Positions 13,201 through 28,200 of a DNA stretch of 64,000 nt are shown piece by piece; position 1 is the first letter of the stretch, and each line of letters begins with the position of its first letter. The stretch comes from Gammaproteobacteria bacterium. Its GTDB lineage: Bacteria > Pseudomonadota > Gammaproteobacteria > GRL18. The stretch lies in contig JALWRI010000097.1 in NCBI GenBank assembly GCA_026994225.1, forward strand, positions 77,042 through 141,041, in the 5' to 3' direction. Under the pieces are notes generated by a model. That model was not told where the DNA came from. It worked only from the letters and a program-made list of their open reading frames with translations, and searched no databases. A program made the position numbers and the translations under genes.

Positions 13201-16200
13201 GCTGGAAAAGGTCTGGCATTAGAATATTGGAAAGACCCGAAAAAAACGGCACAAGCCTTTATTATTCATCCCGAAAAACAATTACGCTTATATCAAACAG
13301 GAGATTTAGGACGCTTTACAACACAATCTTATATTGAGTTTTTAGGACGTGAAGATCAGCAAGTAAAAATTGCTGGATACCGAATAGAGCTAGGAGAAAT
13401 TGAACATTATTTATTGCAATATCCCAAGATATCCCAAGCACTGCTAATAACCTGGAATAGTAGCGAGAGTGCATCCGCAACACCACAATTAATTGCCTAT
13501 TATATTGCAGAAAATACTATCAGTCCTTCTCTTATCCGCCATTTTTTGGCAGAATATTTACCAACTTACATGTTGCCTCATTATTTTTATCCATTAACTT
13601 GTTTTCCTTTAACCGCAAACGGTAAACTAGATAGAAATGCATTACCCAAACCTGATATAGACAATCACCAAGAAGATATAACACCCACTTCGCCCCGTAG
13701 TGCAAGCAGTGATACAGAAAAATGGTTAGTCGCACAATGGCAACAATTATTACCTGCTTATGTGGAAGATATAGCACACGGTTTTTTTGATGCAGGGGGT
13801 GATTCACTCACTGCCAGCCGATTAGCAAATAATATCTATCAACAATATGCCATCAATATTCCTTTACGGATATTTTTTCAAACTGATACGGATATTGCTT
13901 TTTTAGCTAAATACATTACCCAGGCATTACAGCAAACCCACACGGATAACAATATAGAAATGTCTATAACGTTACCGCAAATCCATACGGATGAAGAAAA
14001 ACGTTATCAAAAATTTCCCCTCAATGCGATACAGCAAGCTTACTGGTTAGGACGACAAGGTGGCTTTGATTTAGGCAATATCGCTTGTCATTTTTATTTA
14101 GAAATTGCCCTTGCCAGTGAGATACAAATAGATCGTTTAGAAACAGCATGGAATAAAGTCATTACTCGACATGATATGTTACGGGCTGTGATCTTGCCTG
14201 AAGGAAAACAACAGGTTTTAGCAAACTGTCCCGATTATCATTTTCAGCGTTATTTTGATCAAAAACAATTAGCCCCTTTACGAGCGCAATTATCTGAGCA
14301 AATGTTAGCAACTGATAGCTGGCCATTATTTGATATTCGTAGCGTAGAAACACCGGAGCAAACTGTTTTATTGATTAGTTTTGATTTACTCATTGCAGAT
14401 ATTTACAGTTTCTTGCTTATTTTACAAGATTGGAAACGCTTTTATCAGCATCCAAACGCAGCACTGCCACCTTTAACCTTGCAATTTCGTGATTATGTAC
14501 TGGCTGAACAACAATTACAAGATAGTGATTATGTTGCAAAAGATAAAGCCTATTGGCAACAACGCCTGGAAAATTTACCACCTGCCCCACAGTTAGCTTT
14601 GGCTAAAAAGCCGGCCGATATTACAGATCCTCATTTTGTACGATATAGTAAAGTGTTGGATAAAAAAACATGGCAACAATTGCAACAACAAGCCAAAATA
14701 TATCATATCACCCCTTCTGCCTTATTATGTGCAGCATACAGTAAAGTATTAGCTCGCTGGAGCAAAAATCCCCATTTCACCCTTAATTTAACCTTGTTTA
14801 ATCGCTTACCTATCCATTCACAAGTAGAACAGATTGTCGGTGATTTCACTTCTGTGACCTTATTGGAAATTGATCACCGTCAACAAGATGGAAAACCGTT
14901 AGATTTTGCCCATTTTGCATTACGTGTACAAGAACAATTATTACAAGACTTAGAACATAGAAATATCAGTGGTGTAACATTATTACGTCAAATGCGCCAA
15001 CAAAACAGAGCAGTGATGATGCCTGTTATTTTCACCAGTGCCTTACCTTTACAACAGCAGGGGGAATATGACAATCATTTAACCTCTATTGATTGGTTGG
15101 GTAAACGCACTTACAGTATCTCCCAAACGCCTCAGGTGTGGATAGATCATCAAGTTTTTGAAGAACAAGGGAAACTGGTATTAAGTTGGGATGTAGTGGA
15201 AGCATTATTTCCAGCAGGGATGCCATCTCTACTATTTGATAGTTATTGTCAATACTTACAGCAACTATTACTTCCTGCAACATGGCAACAGCCCCATACA
15301 GAATTATTACCGACAACACAACATCTGTTACATCAACAAATGCAACAGGAAAATACCCTCACACATAGTTATCAACATATATTGTCAGGTGTCAATTTTG
15401 AACAAGCCAGTATTGCTTTACAAGATAGCCAAGAACATATTTGTTATACGGATTTAGATCATTATAGTCAAGCGATTGCCGGTTATTTACAACAGTATCA
15501 TGGTGATAGTAGTGCAAAAGAAGAACAGGCCGTTGTTATTCTTATGGAAAAACATTGGCAACAAGCTCTTGCTGCGGTGGCAGTTATTCGGGCAGGTTAT
15601 TATTATGTACCGATAGATATTGCTTTACCCCCTCAACGTATCGCTTTATTATTAGAACAATTACAACAACCTATAGTATTAACACGTACTGTGCATATGG
15701 AGCAATTACAGCCGTATGCAGAGCATCTTATTGCCTTAGATAACATCTTAAGCCAGTCAGAGACCTTACATACTGCCAAAGCACAATATCAAGCGATAAC
15801 ACCGAACCCGCAGCAACTGGCATATATGATTTTTACTTCCGGTTCTACCGGTATTCCCAAAGGGGTTATGATAGAGCATGGTAGTGTCAGTAATACGCTA
15901 TATAGCATCAATCAACGCTATCATATAAGTGCACAAGATTGTTTTTTTGCACTGTCATCGTTAAGTTTTGATTTATCGGTTTATGATCTGTTTGCTAGTT
16001 TACAAGTGGGAGCAAAATTAGTCTTTCCCGATTCAGCATTATCTCGTGAACCGGCACACTACTTGGAAATCATACAGGCACAACAAGTAACGGTGTGGAA
16101 CAGTGCGCCGGCATTGATGCAGTTACTCCTTGATTATCTGGAAGATAGTCATTTTCAAGGTAGTTTACCTTTACAAAAAGTATTACTCAGTGGCGACTGG

Positions 16201-19200
16201 ATTCCAGTAGATATGCCCGATCGTATATGGCAATTTGCACCGCAAGCAAAAATATACAGTTTAGGAGGTGCAACCGAAGCATCAATCTGGTCTATTGATT
16301 ACCCTATTACCTATAGTCAAAAAGATAAAACGGCAATTCCTTATGGCAAAGCATTGCCGAATCAAGGTTTTTATGTGCTAAATAGCAATCTGGAAGAATG
16401 CCCTGATGCCGTTGTAGGGGAGTTATATATCTCAGGAAAAGGCTTGGCACGGGGATATTTTAATGATCCACAAAAAACCGCACAGGTATTTATTACACAC
16501 CCTGTTACTGGACAACGTTTGTATAAAACGGGAGATTTAGGCTGTTATAGCTCTGATGGGGTGATCTTGTTTATCGGGCGTGAAGATCAACAAGTAAAAA
16601 TTGCTGGTTATCGTATTGAACTAGGTGAAATTGAAGCTGTTTTACAACAACATAGCGCAGTGCGGCGAGCGGTTGTTTTGATGGATGGACAACAACTTTA
16701 TGCAACAGTACAAGTTGAGCAATGCAATGCAGAGACAAAGCAGCTATTACAGAGCTATCTTAGCCAACATCTACCCCGTTATATGTTACCTAAAACATTA
16801 TTATTACTGTCGCAGATACCGCTTAGTGCAAACGGAAAAGTAGATCATAAAACACTATTGCGCCAGTTAAAAGAAAAAGCCGTACAGCAAGGACACTCTG
16901 ATACGCAACAAGATGTTGCCGAAACGACTACTGAACAATGGTTAGCACAACTTTGGCAAGATATTCTAGGATTACAACAGGTCTATTTGCAGGATAACTT
17001 TTTTACACTAGGCGGTGATTCCTTAATTGCTACACGCATGTTAAATCGTATTCGGCAACATTTTCAAATTGGTTTAAGTCTGGCAGATTTTTTTGCCTGT
17101 GATGATATACAAACATTAGCTATTGCTATTGATCAAGCACAGCAACAACATATTAATCCATTACCTACAATAGAACCTGATTGGGAAAAGCAATATGAGC
17201 CTTTCCCATTAAATACTATTCAGCAGGCTTACTGGTTGGGACGACAAAGTGATTTTGCTCTGGGAAATATTGCTTGCCATTTATATGTAGAAATGGACAG
17301 TATTAATCTTGATTTAGAGAGCTTTAACTGGGCGTTACAGCAATTAATAGCACGCCATGCCATGTTGCGTGCAATAGTGCGTAAAGATGGATTACAACAA
17401 GTATTAAAGCAAGTAGCAAGCTATCATATTGATGTGAATGATTACCGTTCACTTTCTTTGCCAGAACGTAAGGAACAATTACAGCGTTTACGTTACCAAT
17501 TATCTCATCAAGTACGTGATCCACAAGTTTGGCCATTATTTCATATCACAGCGAGCAAGTTAACAGATAGTCAAGATGCAAATGGTGAAATAACAACACA
17601 TACACGGGTACATTTTGGTTTTGATTTATTAATTGCAGATATGTCGAGTTTAATTTTATTATTTGAAGAATGGCGACAACTGTATCAATTAAAACAACAT
17701 CAGCAGACGAACGATCAACGATTACCACCATTAGCAATAGCGTTTCGGGATTATGTTTTAGCAGAACAACAATACCAACAATCTGAAAGCTATCACAAAG
17801 CATGGGCATATTGGTCTGCCCGTTTAGAGCAGTTACCTAATGCTCCTGAATTACCTTTAGCTAAAAAGATAGAAGATATTAAGCAACCCCGTTTTACTCG
17901 CTTGGAAAGTACTTTGGATGTGGGGGCATGGAATAGCTTAAAATCTATTGCGCAACAACAAGGTCTCACTGCATCATTATTATTATTAACCTTGTATGCA
18001 GATTTATTAGCATCTTGGAGTAAAACCGCTCACTTTAGCTTAAATCTCACCTTATTTAATCGCTTACCTTTCCACCCGCAAATCAATTATATTATTGGAG
18101 ATTTTACCGCACTGACCTTACTGGAGATTGATTTACGTCATCGGGCTTCCTTATTGGATAAAGCACGCTGTATTCAAAAACAACTGCTACAAGATTTAGA
18201 TCATGCAGCCGTCAGCGGTGTGGAGGTGTTACGTGCAAGAGCGAAACAGCATCAAATGCCGAAGGTTATACCCATTATTTTTACCAGTGCTTTGCCGGTA
18301 CAACAACATGAAAATACTCCCCCTGGCTCAACGGCAGGTTCTCCCTATTGGTTAGGAGAAAGAGTTTATAGTATTACCCAAACACCGCAAGTGTGGTTAG
18401 ATCATCAAATTTTTGAGGAACAGGGTAAATTATTATATAGCTGGGATTATGTGGAGGAATTATTTCCTGAACAATTTTTGCCACAAATGTTTACTCAGTA
18501 TAGTCAAAAATTGCGCCAATTTGCGGCAGATAGTCGTCAGCTTTTACAACAAGGTATAGACTGGTTGCCCGAAAATTGGTTAGCACAGTTACAAGCAACA
18601 GATGGTGCATTAAAACTTGCCCCTGCACCGGTAAATCGCCCATTTTTACATCGTGGGTTTATGGATTATTTACAACAAAATCCTGAACATACGGCTATTA
18701 TTGCTGCACACTGTGATCATGCTGCAACCCATATTAGCTATTTGGCACTGTATCAAAAAAGCCTGATATTGGCGAAAAAATTATTGGCACAATCGGTACC
18801 AACAAATACCTTGGTTGCTATTTTATTGCCTAAGAGCTGGCAACAGGTAGCAGCTTGTTTGGCCACATTATTAGCTGGTGCGGCCTATTTACCCATTGAT
18901 ATAGCATTACCTCAAGCACGTATGCACATATTATTACAACAAGGAGAAGTACAACAGCTCTTTACCGATAGCAAAAGCCTGCAAGATGATAACTGGCAAG
19001 ATTTTTTTCAACAACTAAAACAGGCAGGTATCCAGATACACGTTATAGATAACTCTTTTACGCCAGCGGTGCCAGCGCATTTTGATGAAAACTATCCAGA
19101 TTGCTTACAAGATTTGACAGCACAAGATTTAGCTTATGTCATTTTTACTTCTGGTTCAACGGGTATGCCTAAAGGGGTTATGATAGAACATGCTGCGGTA

Positions 19201-22200
19201 TACAATACCCTAAGTGCGATTAATGAAAAATATCAGATCAGTGATAAAGATACCCTTTTAGCACTTTCTTCATTAAGTTTTGATCTATCGGTCTATGATA
19301 TTTTTGGTATTCTGGCAGCCGGAGCAACGCTTGTTATTCCGGATCACAGGCAACAAAGACAACCGGCTCATTGGCAAACCTTAATGCAAGAATATGGGGT
19401 TACTATATGGAACAGTGCGCCGGCCATGATGCAAATGTTACTTGATTATTATACCGATCAAGCCTCAGAAACACTGGCCATATCAATAGCCAATACCCCT
19501 TTGCATACGGTAATGTTAAGCGGGGATTGGATTCCGGTAGAAGTTCCTGACAGGATATGGCATTACTATCGAGACTGTAAACTTTACAGTTTAGGCGGTG
19601 CAACGGAAGCGGCAATTTGGTCGATAGATTATTCGATAGAACAAAGCCAAAAATTTCGCTCAAGTATTCCCTATGGACGAGCTTTAGCCGGACAACAAGT
19701 GTATATCTTAAATGCACAGTATCAAATTTGTCCGATGTGGGTCAGTGGAAGTATTTATATTGCTGGAAAAGGTTTGGCACGAGGATATTGGAAAGATCAA
19801 CAAAAAACGCAAGCAGCATTTATTCATCATCCTCAAACGGGAGAACGGTTATATTATACAGGGGATAGGGGACGTTATTTACCCGATGGGATTATCGAAT
19901 TTTTGGGACGAGAAGATTTTCAGGTTAAAATTGCAGGGTATCGTATAGAACCAGGAGAAATAGAACAAACTCTGGAACAATATCCAGGTGTAGAACAAAG
20001 TCTCGTGCTAACACATAAACAAGGGCTTACACCACATGGTAGTACGCATCGTTGGCAATTACTTGCTTATGTACAATGTAGTGAGGCACTCTCGCAAGAT
20101 GCTGAGTATAACTTGGCATTACAACAGTATTTAGCAGCGCATTTACCTACATATATGTTGCCTCAGCAAATTTTCTTGCTGACGCATTTCCCCCTCACTA
20201 GCAATGGTAAAATTGATAGAAATGCCTTACCTACACCGATATTACAACATGATACCCTTCCCCAACGTTATGCAAGTACCCCGTTAGAACAACAACTAAC
20301 ACAAATTTGGCAAACTTTTTTAGTTGCCGACAAAATTGCTTTGGATGAGAGTTTTTATTCATTAGGGGGCGATTCCCTTATTGCCACCCGATTAATACGT
20401 AAGATAAACGAGCAACTACACGTCAATATACGCTTAGGTGATTTTCTACAACACTATTACAGCATACAAAAATTAAATAATTATTTACAACAACAAACTA
20501 TTGCTTCGGTTGATATTTTACCCACGCTTAGCTACCCGATAATGCAGGCAGACACAGCACATCGTAATAGTCCTTTTCCCTTAAATGATATACAACAAGC
20601 CTATTGGTTAGGGCGACAAGGAGGATTTGTTCTAGGCAATATAGCGTGCCATTTTTATTTTGAAATGCAAACGGAAACATTGGATTTACAACGATTGAAT
20701 GACACTTGGAATACGCTTATTCAACGCCATGATATGTTACGTTGTGTGATACGAGATGGACAACAACAGATTTTACCTGACGTACCCTATTATACTTTCC
20801 ACTGCATAGATGTTACACACTTTTCTCCTTCAGCACAACAACAATCTATTTTACAAGTCCGTAAACAACTTGCAGAGCAAATGCTAGATACGACCACTTG
20901 GCCTATTTTTGATATTCGGGCGCATCGTTTAGCAACAAATACATTACGTTTGCATTTTAGTTTTGATTTTCTTATTGCCGATGTGTGGAGTTCATTAATT
21001 TTATTTTCAGAATGGGAACAGTTGTATCATGATCCGGCAACCACATTACCAAAACTTACTATTCAATTTAGAGATTATGTTATTGCAGAACGTGCTTTAC
21101 ATCATTCAGAGCAACTAGAAACAGGTTGGAAATATTGGCAACAACGTATTATAAATATGCCTCCAGGCCCCGATTTACCGTTAGCGGTCAATCCTGCTGA
21201 TATACATCAGCCACATTTTATTCGTCTTGATCATAGCTTGCCTAAACATCAATGGATGCAAATTAAACGTCTTAGCCGTAAATATCAACTCACATCTTCT
21301 ATGGTATTATGTGCTGCATTTTCTGAAGTATTAGCACGTTGGAGTCAAAGCCCTCATTTTACTATTAATCTAACACTCTTTAATCGCTTGCCTTTGCATC
21401 CACAAATAGAACAAATTGTAGGCGATTTTACTACTTTGATTTTATTACAACGTGATCCACAAGCATATTTATTTGTAGATCGGGCAAAAGCCTTACAACA
21501 ACAATTAAGTCGGGATTTAGAACATCGACATATTAGCGGTGTACGGGTATTACGTGAATATGGGCGAGTACATGGTAGTAGTGCAACAGCAACTATGCCG
21601 ATTGTCTTTACCAGTGCATTGCCCTTAAAAGATCAAGACAGTGATGAAATTTTCCCTATGGGATGGTTAGGAGAACGGATCTATAGTATCTCGCAAACTC
21701 CACAAGTATGGATGGATCATCATGTTTATGAAGCGGAAGGTGCTTTATTATTTAATTGGGATGTGGTAGAGGGGTTATTTCCTGAAAGTATGTTAGATGA
21801 TATGTTTAGTAGCTACTGTCAGGTACTCTATACCCTGGCAGACAGTGAAATGGCTTGGCAGCAACAAAATATTGTCGATCTACCTGCTATACAACAGCAA
21901 CAGCGTGCTTATTATAATTATCAAGCGAGTATGGAGAGTATCCCTGAAAAAGAACAATACCTACATGCCGGCTTTTTATTTCAGGTTCAGCATTTTCCAC
22001 AACGTATCGCTATTTGCACGCCTGCACAACAGTTAAGCTATGCACAGTTATATCAATACAGCGCACAACTTGCTCACTTTCTTTACCAACATATTAATGC
22101 TACCAAACATCCCTATATTGCAGTCATAATGGATAAAGGCGTGGAACAGGCAATAGCCTGTCTTGCTATCTTACAAGCAGGTGCTGCGTATGTGCCGATT

Positions 22201-25200
22201 GATCCACAACTACCCTTAGAACGTATCAGCTATATTTTACAGTTAATAGATTGTCAATATCTACTCACTCAATCTTGGCATCATCATGGTCAAAAATTAA
22301 TGCCAGCTCTATCTTGTATTGCTGTAGATACTTGGCAGCATTTTGATCCGGATGCAATGCCTCCTTTACTACCAGTAGTACGTCATGCAAGTGATATTGC
22401 CTATATTATTTTTACCTCTGGTTCTACCGGCGTGCCAAAAGGGGTAATGATTTCTCATCAAGCTGCCAGTAATACGATTAGAGATATTAATCAACGTTAT
22501 CAAATACAGGCGAATGATCGTATTTTTGCGCTATCAAGTTTGAGCTTTGATCTCTCTGTGTACGATTTATTTGGGAGTTTTGCTGCGGGGGCAACATTGG
22601 TCTATCCTGATGCCAAACAAGAAAGAGAACCCCATTATTGGTTGCAATTATTAGCCGAACAAGCTATTACAGTATGGAATAGCGCACCGGCATTAATAAA
22701 GATGTTACTCGATTATGCACAACATGCCAAAGTGAAAGTAGATATACACCACTTACGCATTGTGATGTTAAGCGGTGATTGGATTCCAGTTACTTTACCC
22801 GATCAACTATGGCAATATCATCCTGATATACAAATTTACAGTTTAGGAGGAGCTACTGAAGCTGCCATTTGGTCAATCCATTATCCGATATTGCATAGCC
22901 ATAAAAATGCTCCCTCCATTCCTTATGGTAAACCTTTAGCACAGCAAAAAATATATGTCCTGAATGAAGATTTGCAATGGTGTCCTGATTGGGTCAGTGG
23001 TGATATTTATATTGCCGGAAAAGGATTAGCCGATGCCTATTTTGCTGATCGAGATAAAACAGCAAAAGCATTTATTTATCATCCATATAGCAATGAGAGA
23101 TTGTACAAAACAGGGGATTTAGGTCGATTTTTACCTACAGGAGTTATAGAGTTTTTAGGACGTAAAGATTTTCAAGTCAAAATACAAGGATATCGCATAG
23201 AACTGGGTGAAATTGAAGCGGTATTAAACAGCCATAATGAGGTTAATAATACGTTAGTCATTGCTTGGCCATCTACTATCAATAACACCCAAAAAAATCG
23301 GCAATTAGTGGCATACATTAATGGTGCGGCAAGTATCTCCACGTTACAAGCCTATTTACGTGATAAACTTCCTGCTTACATGATCCCACGGTATTTTATT
23401 AGCATTAGTAATTGGCCGTTAACCCGTAATGGAAAAATTGATCGTAATGCCTTACCTGCGCCACTGACAACAGAAAAGGAAGCAGTAAAGGTTACAAAAA
23501 CAAGCAATACCTTAACACAAATCTGGTTGCTGCGTTTATGGCAAGAGGTATTGCAACAAGACAAGATACAAATAGAGGATAATTTTTTTCATCTTGGGGG
23601 CGATTCCTTAGCCGCTACCCGCATTGTTGCAAAGGTAAATGAATTTTTTGCTATTACATTACGTTTAGGTGAATTTTTTGCACAAGGACAAACTATCGCA
23701 CAATTAAGTGACTGGATAGAAGCGGCTACTCCATTAACTAATCCTACAGCTACTCTGCCTTTCATTAATATTGAAGCAACACAGCGTTATACCCCCTTTC
23801 CACTCAATGCGGTGCAACAAGCCTATTGGTTAGGACGACAAAATCAATTTGAATTAGGCAATATTGCCTGTCATTTATATATGGAAGTGGATCTATTCAA
23901 AGTGGATAGACAACGCTTAGAAGACACCTGGAACCAATTAATACAACATCATGATATGTTGCGAGCAGTTGTGCTAAATCAAGGGCAACAACAAATTTTA
24001 GAGAAGGTTGCACGGTATCAAATTACACATAGTGATTTACAAAACAAGAACGACTGGGAACAACTCTCTTATACTCAGACATTACGTGCCAAAATGGAAG
24101 ATGAAGTGCGTGATCCCAGTGTTTGGCCTCTTTTTGCATTACATACAGTACAACTGAATGCAGAGAAAATACGTTTATATCTGAGTTTTGATCTATTGAT
24201 TGCTGATGCATACAGTTTTATGTTGTTATTTAAGCAATGGAATGGCTTATATACCGATAAAACCTTAACATTACCCCCTTTAATGCTTTCTTTTCGAGAT
24301 TATGTCCTTGCCGAACAACAATATCAACATACTGAAAGTTATAAAAAAGCCTGGCAATATTGGCAACAGCGTTTACCTCATTTACCCCCTGCACCGCTTC
24401 TTCCATTACAAACAGCACCTGAAGAGGTAATACAGCCCCATTTTGTACGTTATCAACATCGTTTTGATGCAAGATTATGGAAAACCTTACAAACACAGGC
24501 ACAACAACATGCGATCACCCCGTCTGTTTTACTCTGTAGTGCGTATGCTCATATTCTGGCAAAATATAGTCAACAACGGCATTTTAGCTTAAATTTAACC
24601 TTATTTAACCGCTTACCGGTCGATCCACAAATTAATGATCTAGTCGGTGATTTTACTTCTTTAACATTATTGGAAGTGCAACAGACTGCCCCAGACTTTT
24701 TAGGCAATGCCCGCCAATTACAACAGCAATTATTGTCTGATTTGGAATATCGGGCAGTGAATGGTGTTAGCCTATTACGAGAATTGGCCTTATTACAAAA
24801 TAACCCTCGTAAAGCAGTGATGCCTGTCATTTTTACCAGCGCCTTACCCTTACAAGAAGATGACAAAAAGTTGATCGACACACAGTTAATGAGTGAGATA
24901 CATTATATGATTACTCAAACTCCGCAAGTGTGGTTAGATCATCAGGTTTTTGAGCAAGACGGAGGATTGTATATCAGTTGGGATGTGGTAGAAGCACTGT
25001 TTGAACCCCCCCTCATAGAGGGTATGTTTCAAGATTATATACAATTTTTACAACAGCTTGCAGAGCAAACAAACATCTGGAAAGAAGATTATCTGGTAAA
25101 TCTTGCTAGTAATACTACAGAGACAAATAATACCCCTGAGAATAACATCGTTGCCACAGCAGAGACGATGCCCAGCAAGCAAACAGTACATCCACCTGCA

Positions 25201-28200
25201 ACAGAAACAGAAAAACAACTTGCAGCACTATGGCAAGAATTATTAGATATAGATCAGATTGATCAAACTGATCATTTTTTCCATTTAGGCGGGGATTCGC
25301 TACAAGCAACTCGTTTAATTGCACGTTTACAGCAGGTATTTGCACAAGAAGTACCTTTAGCAAGTATTTTTATGCCAGAAAATACCTTACAAAAACTGGC
25401 ATTACAATTACAAAATAAACAATTTAAACAGCCTGCCAAACAACAGATGTTGTTAACAATGGATTGGCAAAACCGTTATCAGCCCTTCCCATTAAATACC
25501 ATTCAGCAGGCATACTGGTTAGGGCGACAAAGCAGTTTTACTTTAGGTAATGTTGCCTGTCAGGTATATTTTGAAACGGAAACAGATAATATTGACATCG
25601 CACGATTACAAGAAAGTTGGCAATATGTGATTGCACGCCATGATATGTTGCGTGCTGTGATATTAGAAAATGGGCAACAGCAAGTGTTAGAAAATGTACC
25701 CATTTATACTATTCAAGTTGATGATATTTCCTCTTTGCCTGCCACAGAGCAAACCTCGCTTTTACAGCAAGTGCGTGATCGCCTATCACATCAAATGTTA
25801 GATATATATTGTTGGCCTTTGTTTTCTATCTCTGCGCATCAATTAACGACTAAAAAATATCGTTTACATTTTAGTTTTGATCTGTTAATCGCTGATATGT
25901 GGAGTTTTATCCAGTTTTTTAAAGATTGGCAACATTATTACCATCATTTAGATACACACCTGCCTCCGTTACGTTTATTGTTTAGAGATTATGTGATGGC
26001 TGAAAAATCCTGGCAAAGTAGTCCATCGTGGCAGACCTCTTGGCAGTATTGGCTAGATCGTATTGAAACATTACCACAAGCACCACAATTACCATTAGCC
26101 GTTGCTGCAGAAAGTATTAGCCAACCCCGTTTTCATCGTTATACAGGCAAATTGGATGCAGCACATTGGCAACGCTTACAACAACTCGCTCAATCACTGC
26201 ATATTACCCCTTCAGTGCTACTTTGCTGTGCGTATGCAAAAGTATTACAACAATGGAGTGAATATCCTGATTTTACATTAAATCTTACCTTATTTAATCG
26301 ACAAGCAGTCCATGCACAAATTAATCAAATAGTCGGGGATTTTACTTCTGTTAATTTATTGCAATATCAACATCAGGACAATTTCTTACAACAAGCAGAA
26401 CAATTACAACAACAGTTATTAGAAGATTTAGAACATCGGCAAGTCAGTGGTGTACAAGTATTAGGAGAAATCTTGCGCCGGCAAGGACGTAGTCATAACG
26501 CACCGATGATGCCAGTGATTTTCACCAGTGCCTTACCTCTACAAGAAAACATAGCAGCAGATACCTTTGCTATGGATACGCAATGGTTAGGGGAAAGTAT
26601 CTACAATATTACACAAACGCCACAGGTATGGTTAGATTGTCAGGTTTATCAACAACAGGGTGTATTACATTTTAGTTGGGATGTAGTGGATCAATTATTT
26701 CCATCAGGATGCATTGCGAATATGTTTGCAGCAATGCAAACCTTGTTAGTACAGTTACAGGATAAAAGCTATTGGTACACAGCACAAACGATAGTAAGCG
26801 ATCAGGCTCAACAGATGTTAGCAAAGAGCTTATTACATGCTACGGTAACAACCGAGCAAACAGAAACGCCGTATATTCCTGCATACGATGCCGTACAACA
26901 ATGGTTAATACATTATTGGGCTGAATTATTACCTATTGATAAGCATAGATCGCTGAGTATATTAGATGATTTCTTCTTGTTAGGCGGTGATTCACTGCTG
27001 GCAACTCGTTTATTAGCACGTATTAATAAACACTTTCATATTACGCTCTCATTACGAGAGATATTCCATCACCGTGTTTTACAAGATTTAGCAGAGCAAA
27101 TTAGTGAGCAACAACACAATAGCGTAGCCACATCTGAAACAAGGATTAACATCCTTTCACGGCAACAGAGTTTGCCTTTATCCTTTATTCAAGAACGATT
27201 ATGGTTTATTGAGCAGTGGCAACCAGGTAATCCTGTTTATCATTTACCCAGTGCCTTAAAATTAACCGGTTGGTTACATTTAGATGCCCTTAATGATGCT
27301 TTAACTGCCATTATGCACCGGCATGAAGGGTTGCGTAGTCATTTTGTTTCATTAGGGGGGACACCTTTGTTACAAATTGCATCAATAAGTGATAATTATA
27401 CTTTTGAAATAGTAGATTTACACCAGCATAAGGAAAATATTAGCGAGCAATTGCAACAAGCAGCAAGCCAAGCCTTTGATTTTGTAAAAGGACCATTAAT
27501 TCGGGGAACTGTCTTTTATTTACAAGATGCCAACGATGAGATAGCACAACAGGCTGAATATATTATTTTGCTGACTGTCCATCATATTGTTGCAGATGGT
27601 TGGTCTTTAGGTATTTTTATCGAAGAATTTTCTCACTATTATCAGCATTTTGTACATAATACACCGGTCTCCTTACCCGCATTGCCATTGCAATATGCAG
27701 ATGTTGCTGCCTGGCAAAGACAACAAACACAGCGCATTCAACAACAACTTTCTTATTGGCAAGAACAGCTTGCTAATATACCTGTTATGGAATTGCCTTC
27801 AGATGCTCCTCGTCCAGCGGTATTTTCTTATCGTGGACAACGCTGTGTCTATCATTTAGAAAATGAACTATTAGCACAGTTGGAAAAACAAGCAGAGCAG
27901 CAGGGAGTTAGTTTATTTATGCTATTACTGGCTGTTTTTGGCTTATTATTACATCATTACACACAAGAAGATGACATAATAATAGGTTCACCGATTGCCG
28001 GACGAGAACGTACCGAAATAGAGCCATTAATAGGGGCTTTTGTCAATAATTTAGTATTACGTATTCGCAAACTGCAAAACCTGCATTTTAACGATCTTTT
28101 ACAACAGGTTAAAGCAACCACCCTTGCCGCTTATCAACATCAAGATGTTCCTTTTGAACAATTAGTAGAGCATTTACATATTGAGCGAAATACCAGCCAT

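Noticed and set aside
4271..27150. CRISPR array or satellite repeat
   Set aside because: The repeated signal comes from diverged tandem protein modules of about 3.2 kb, with no short identical repeats and spacers.
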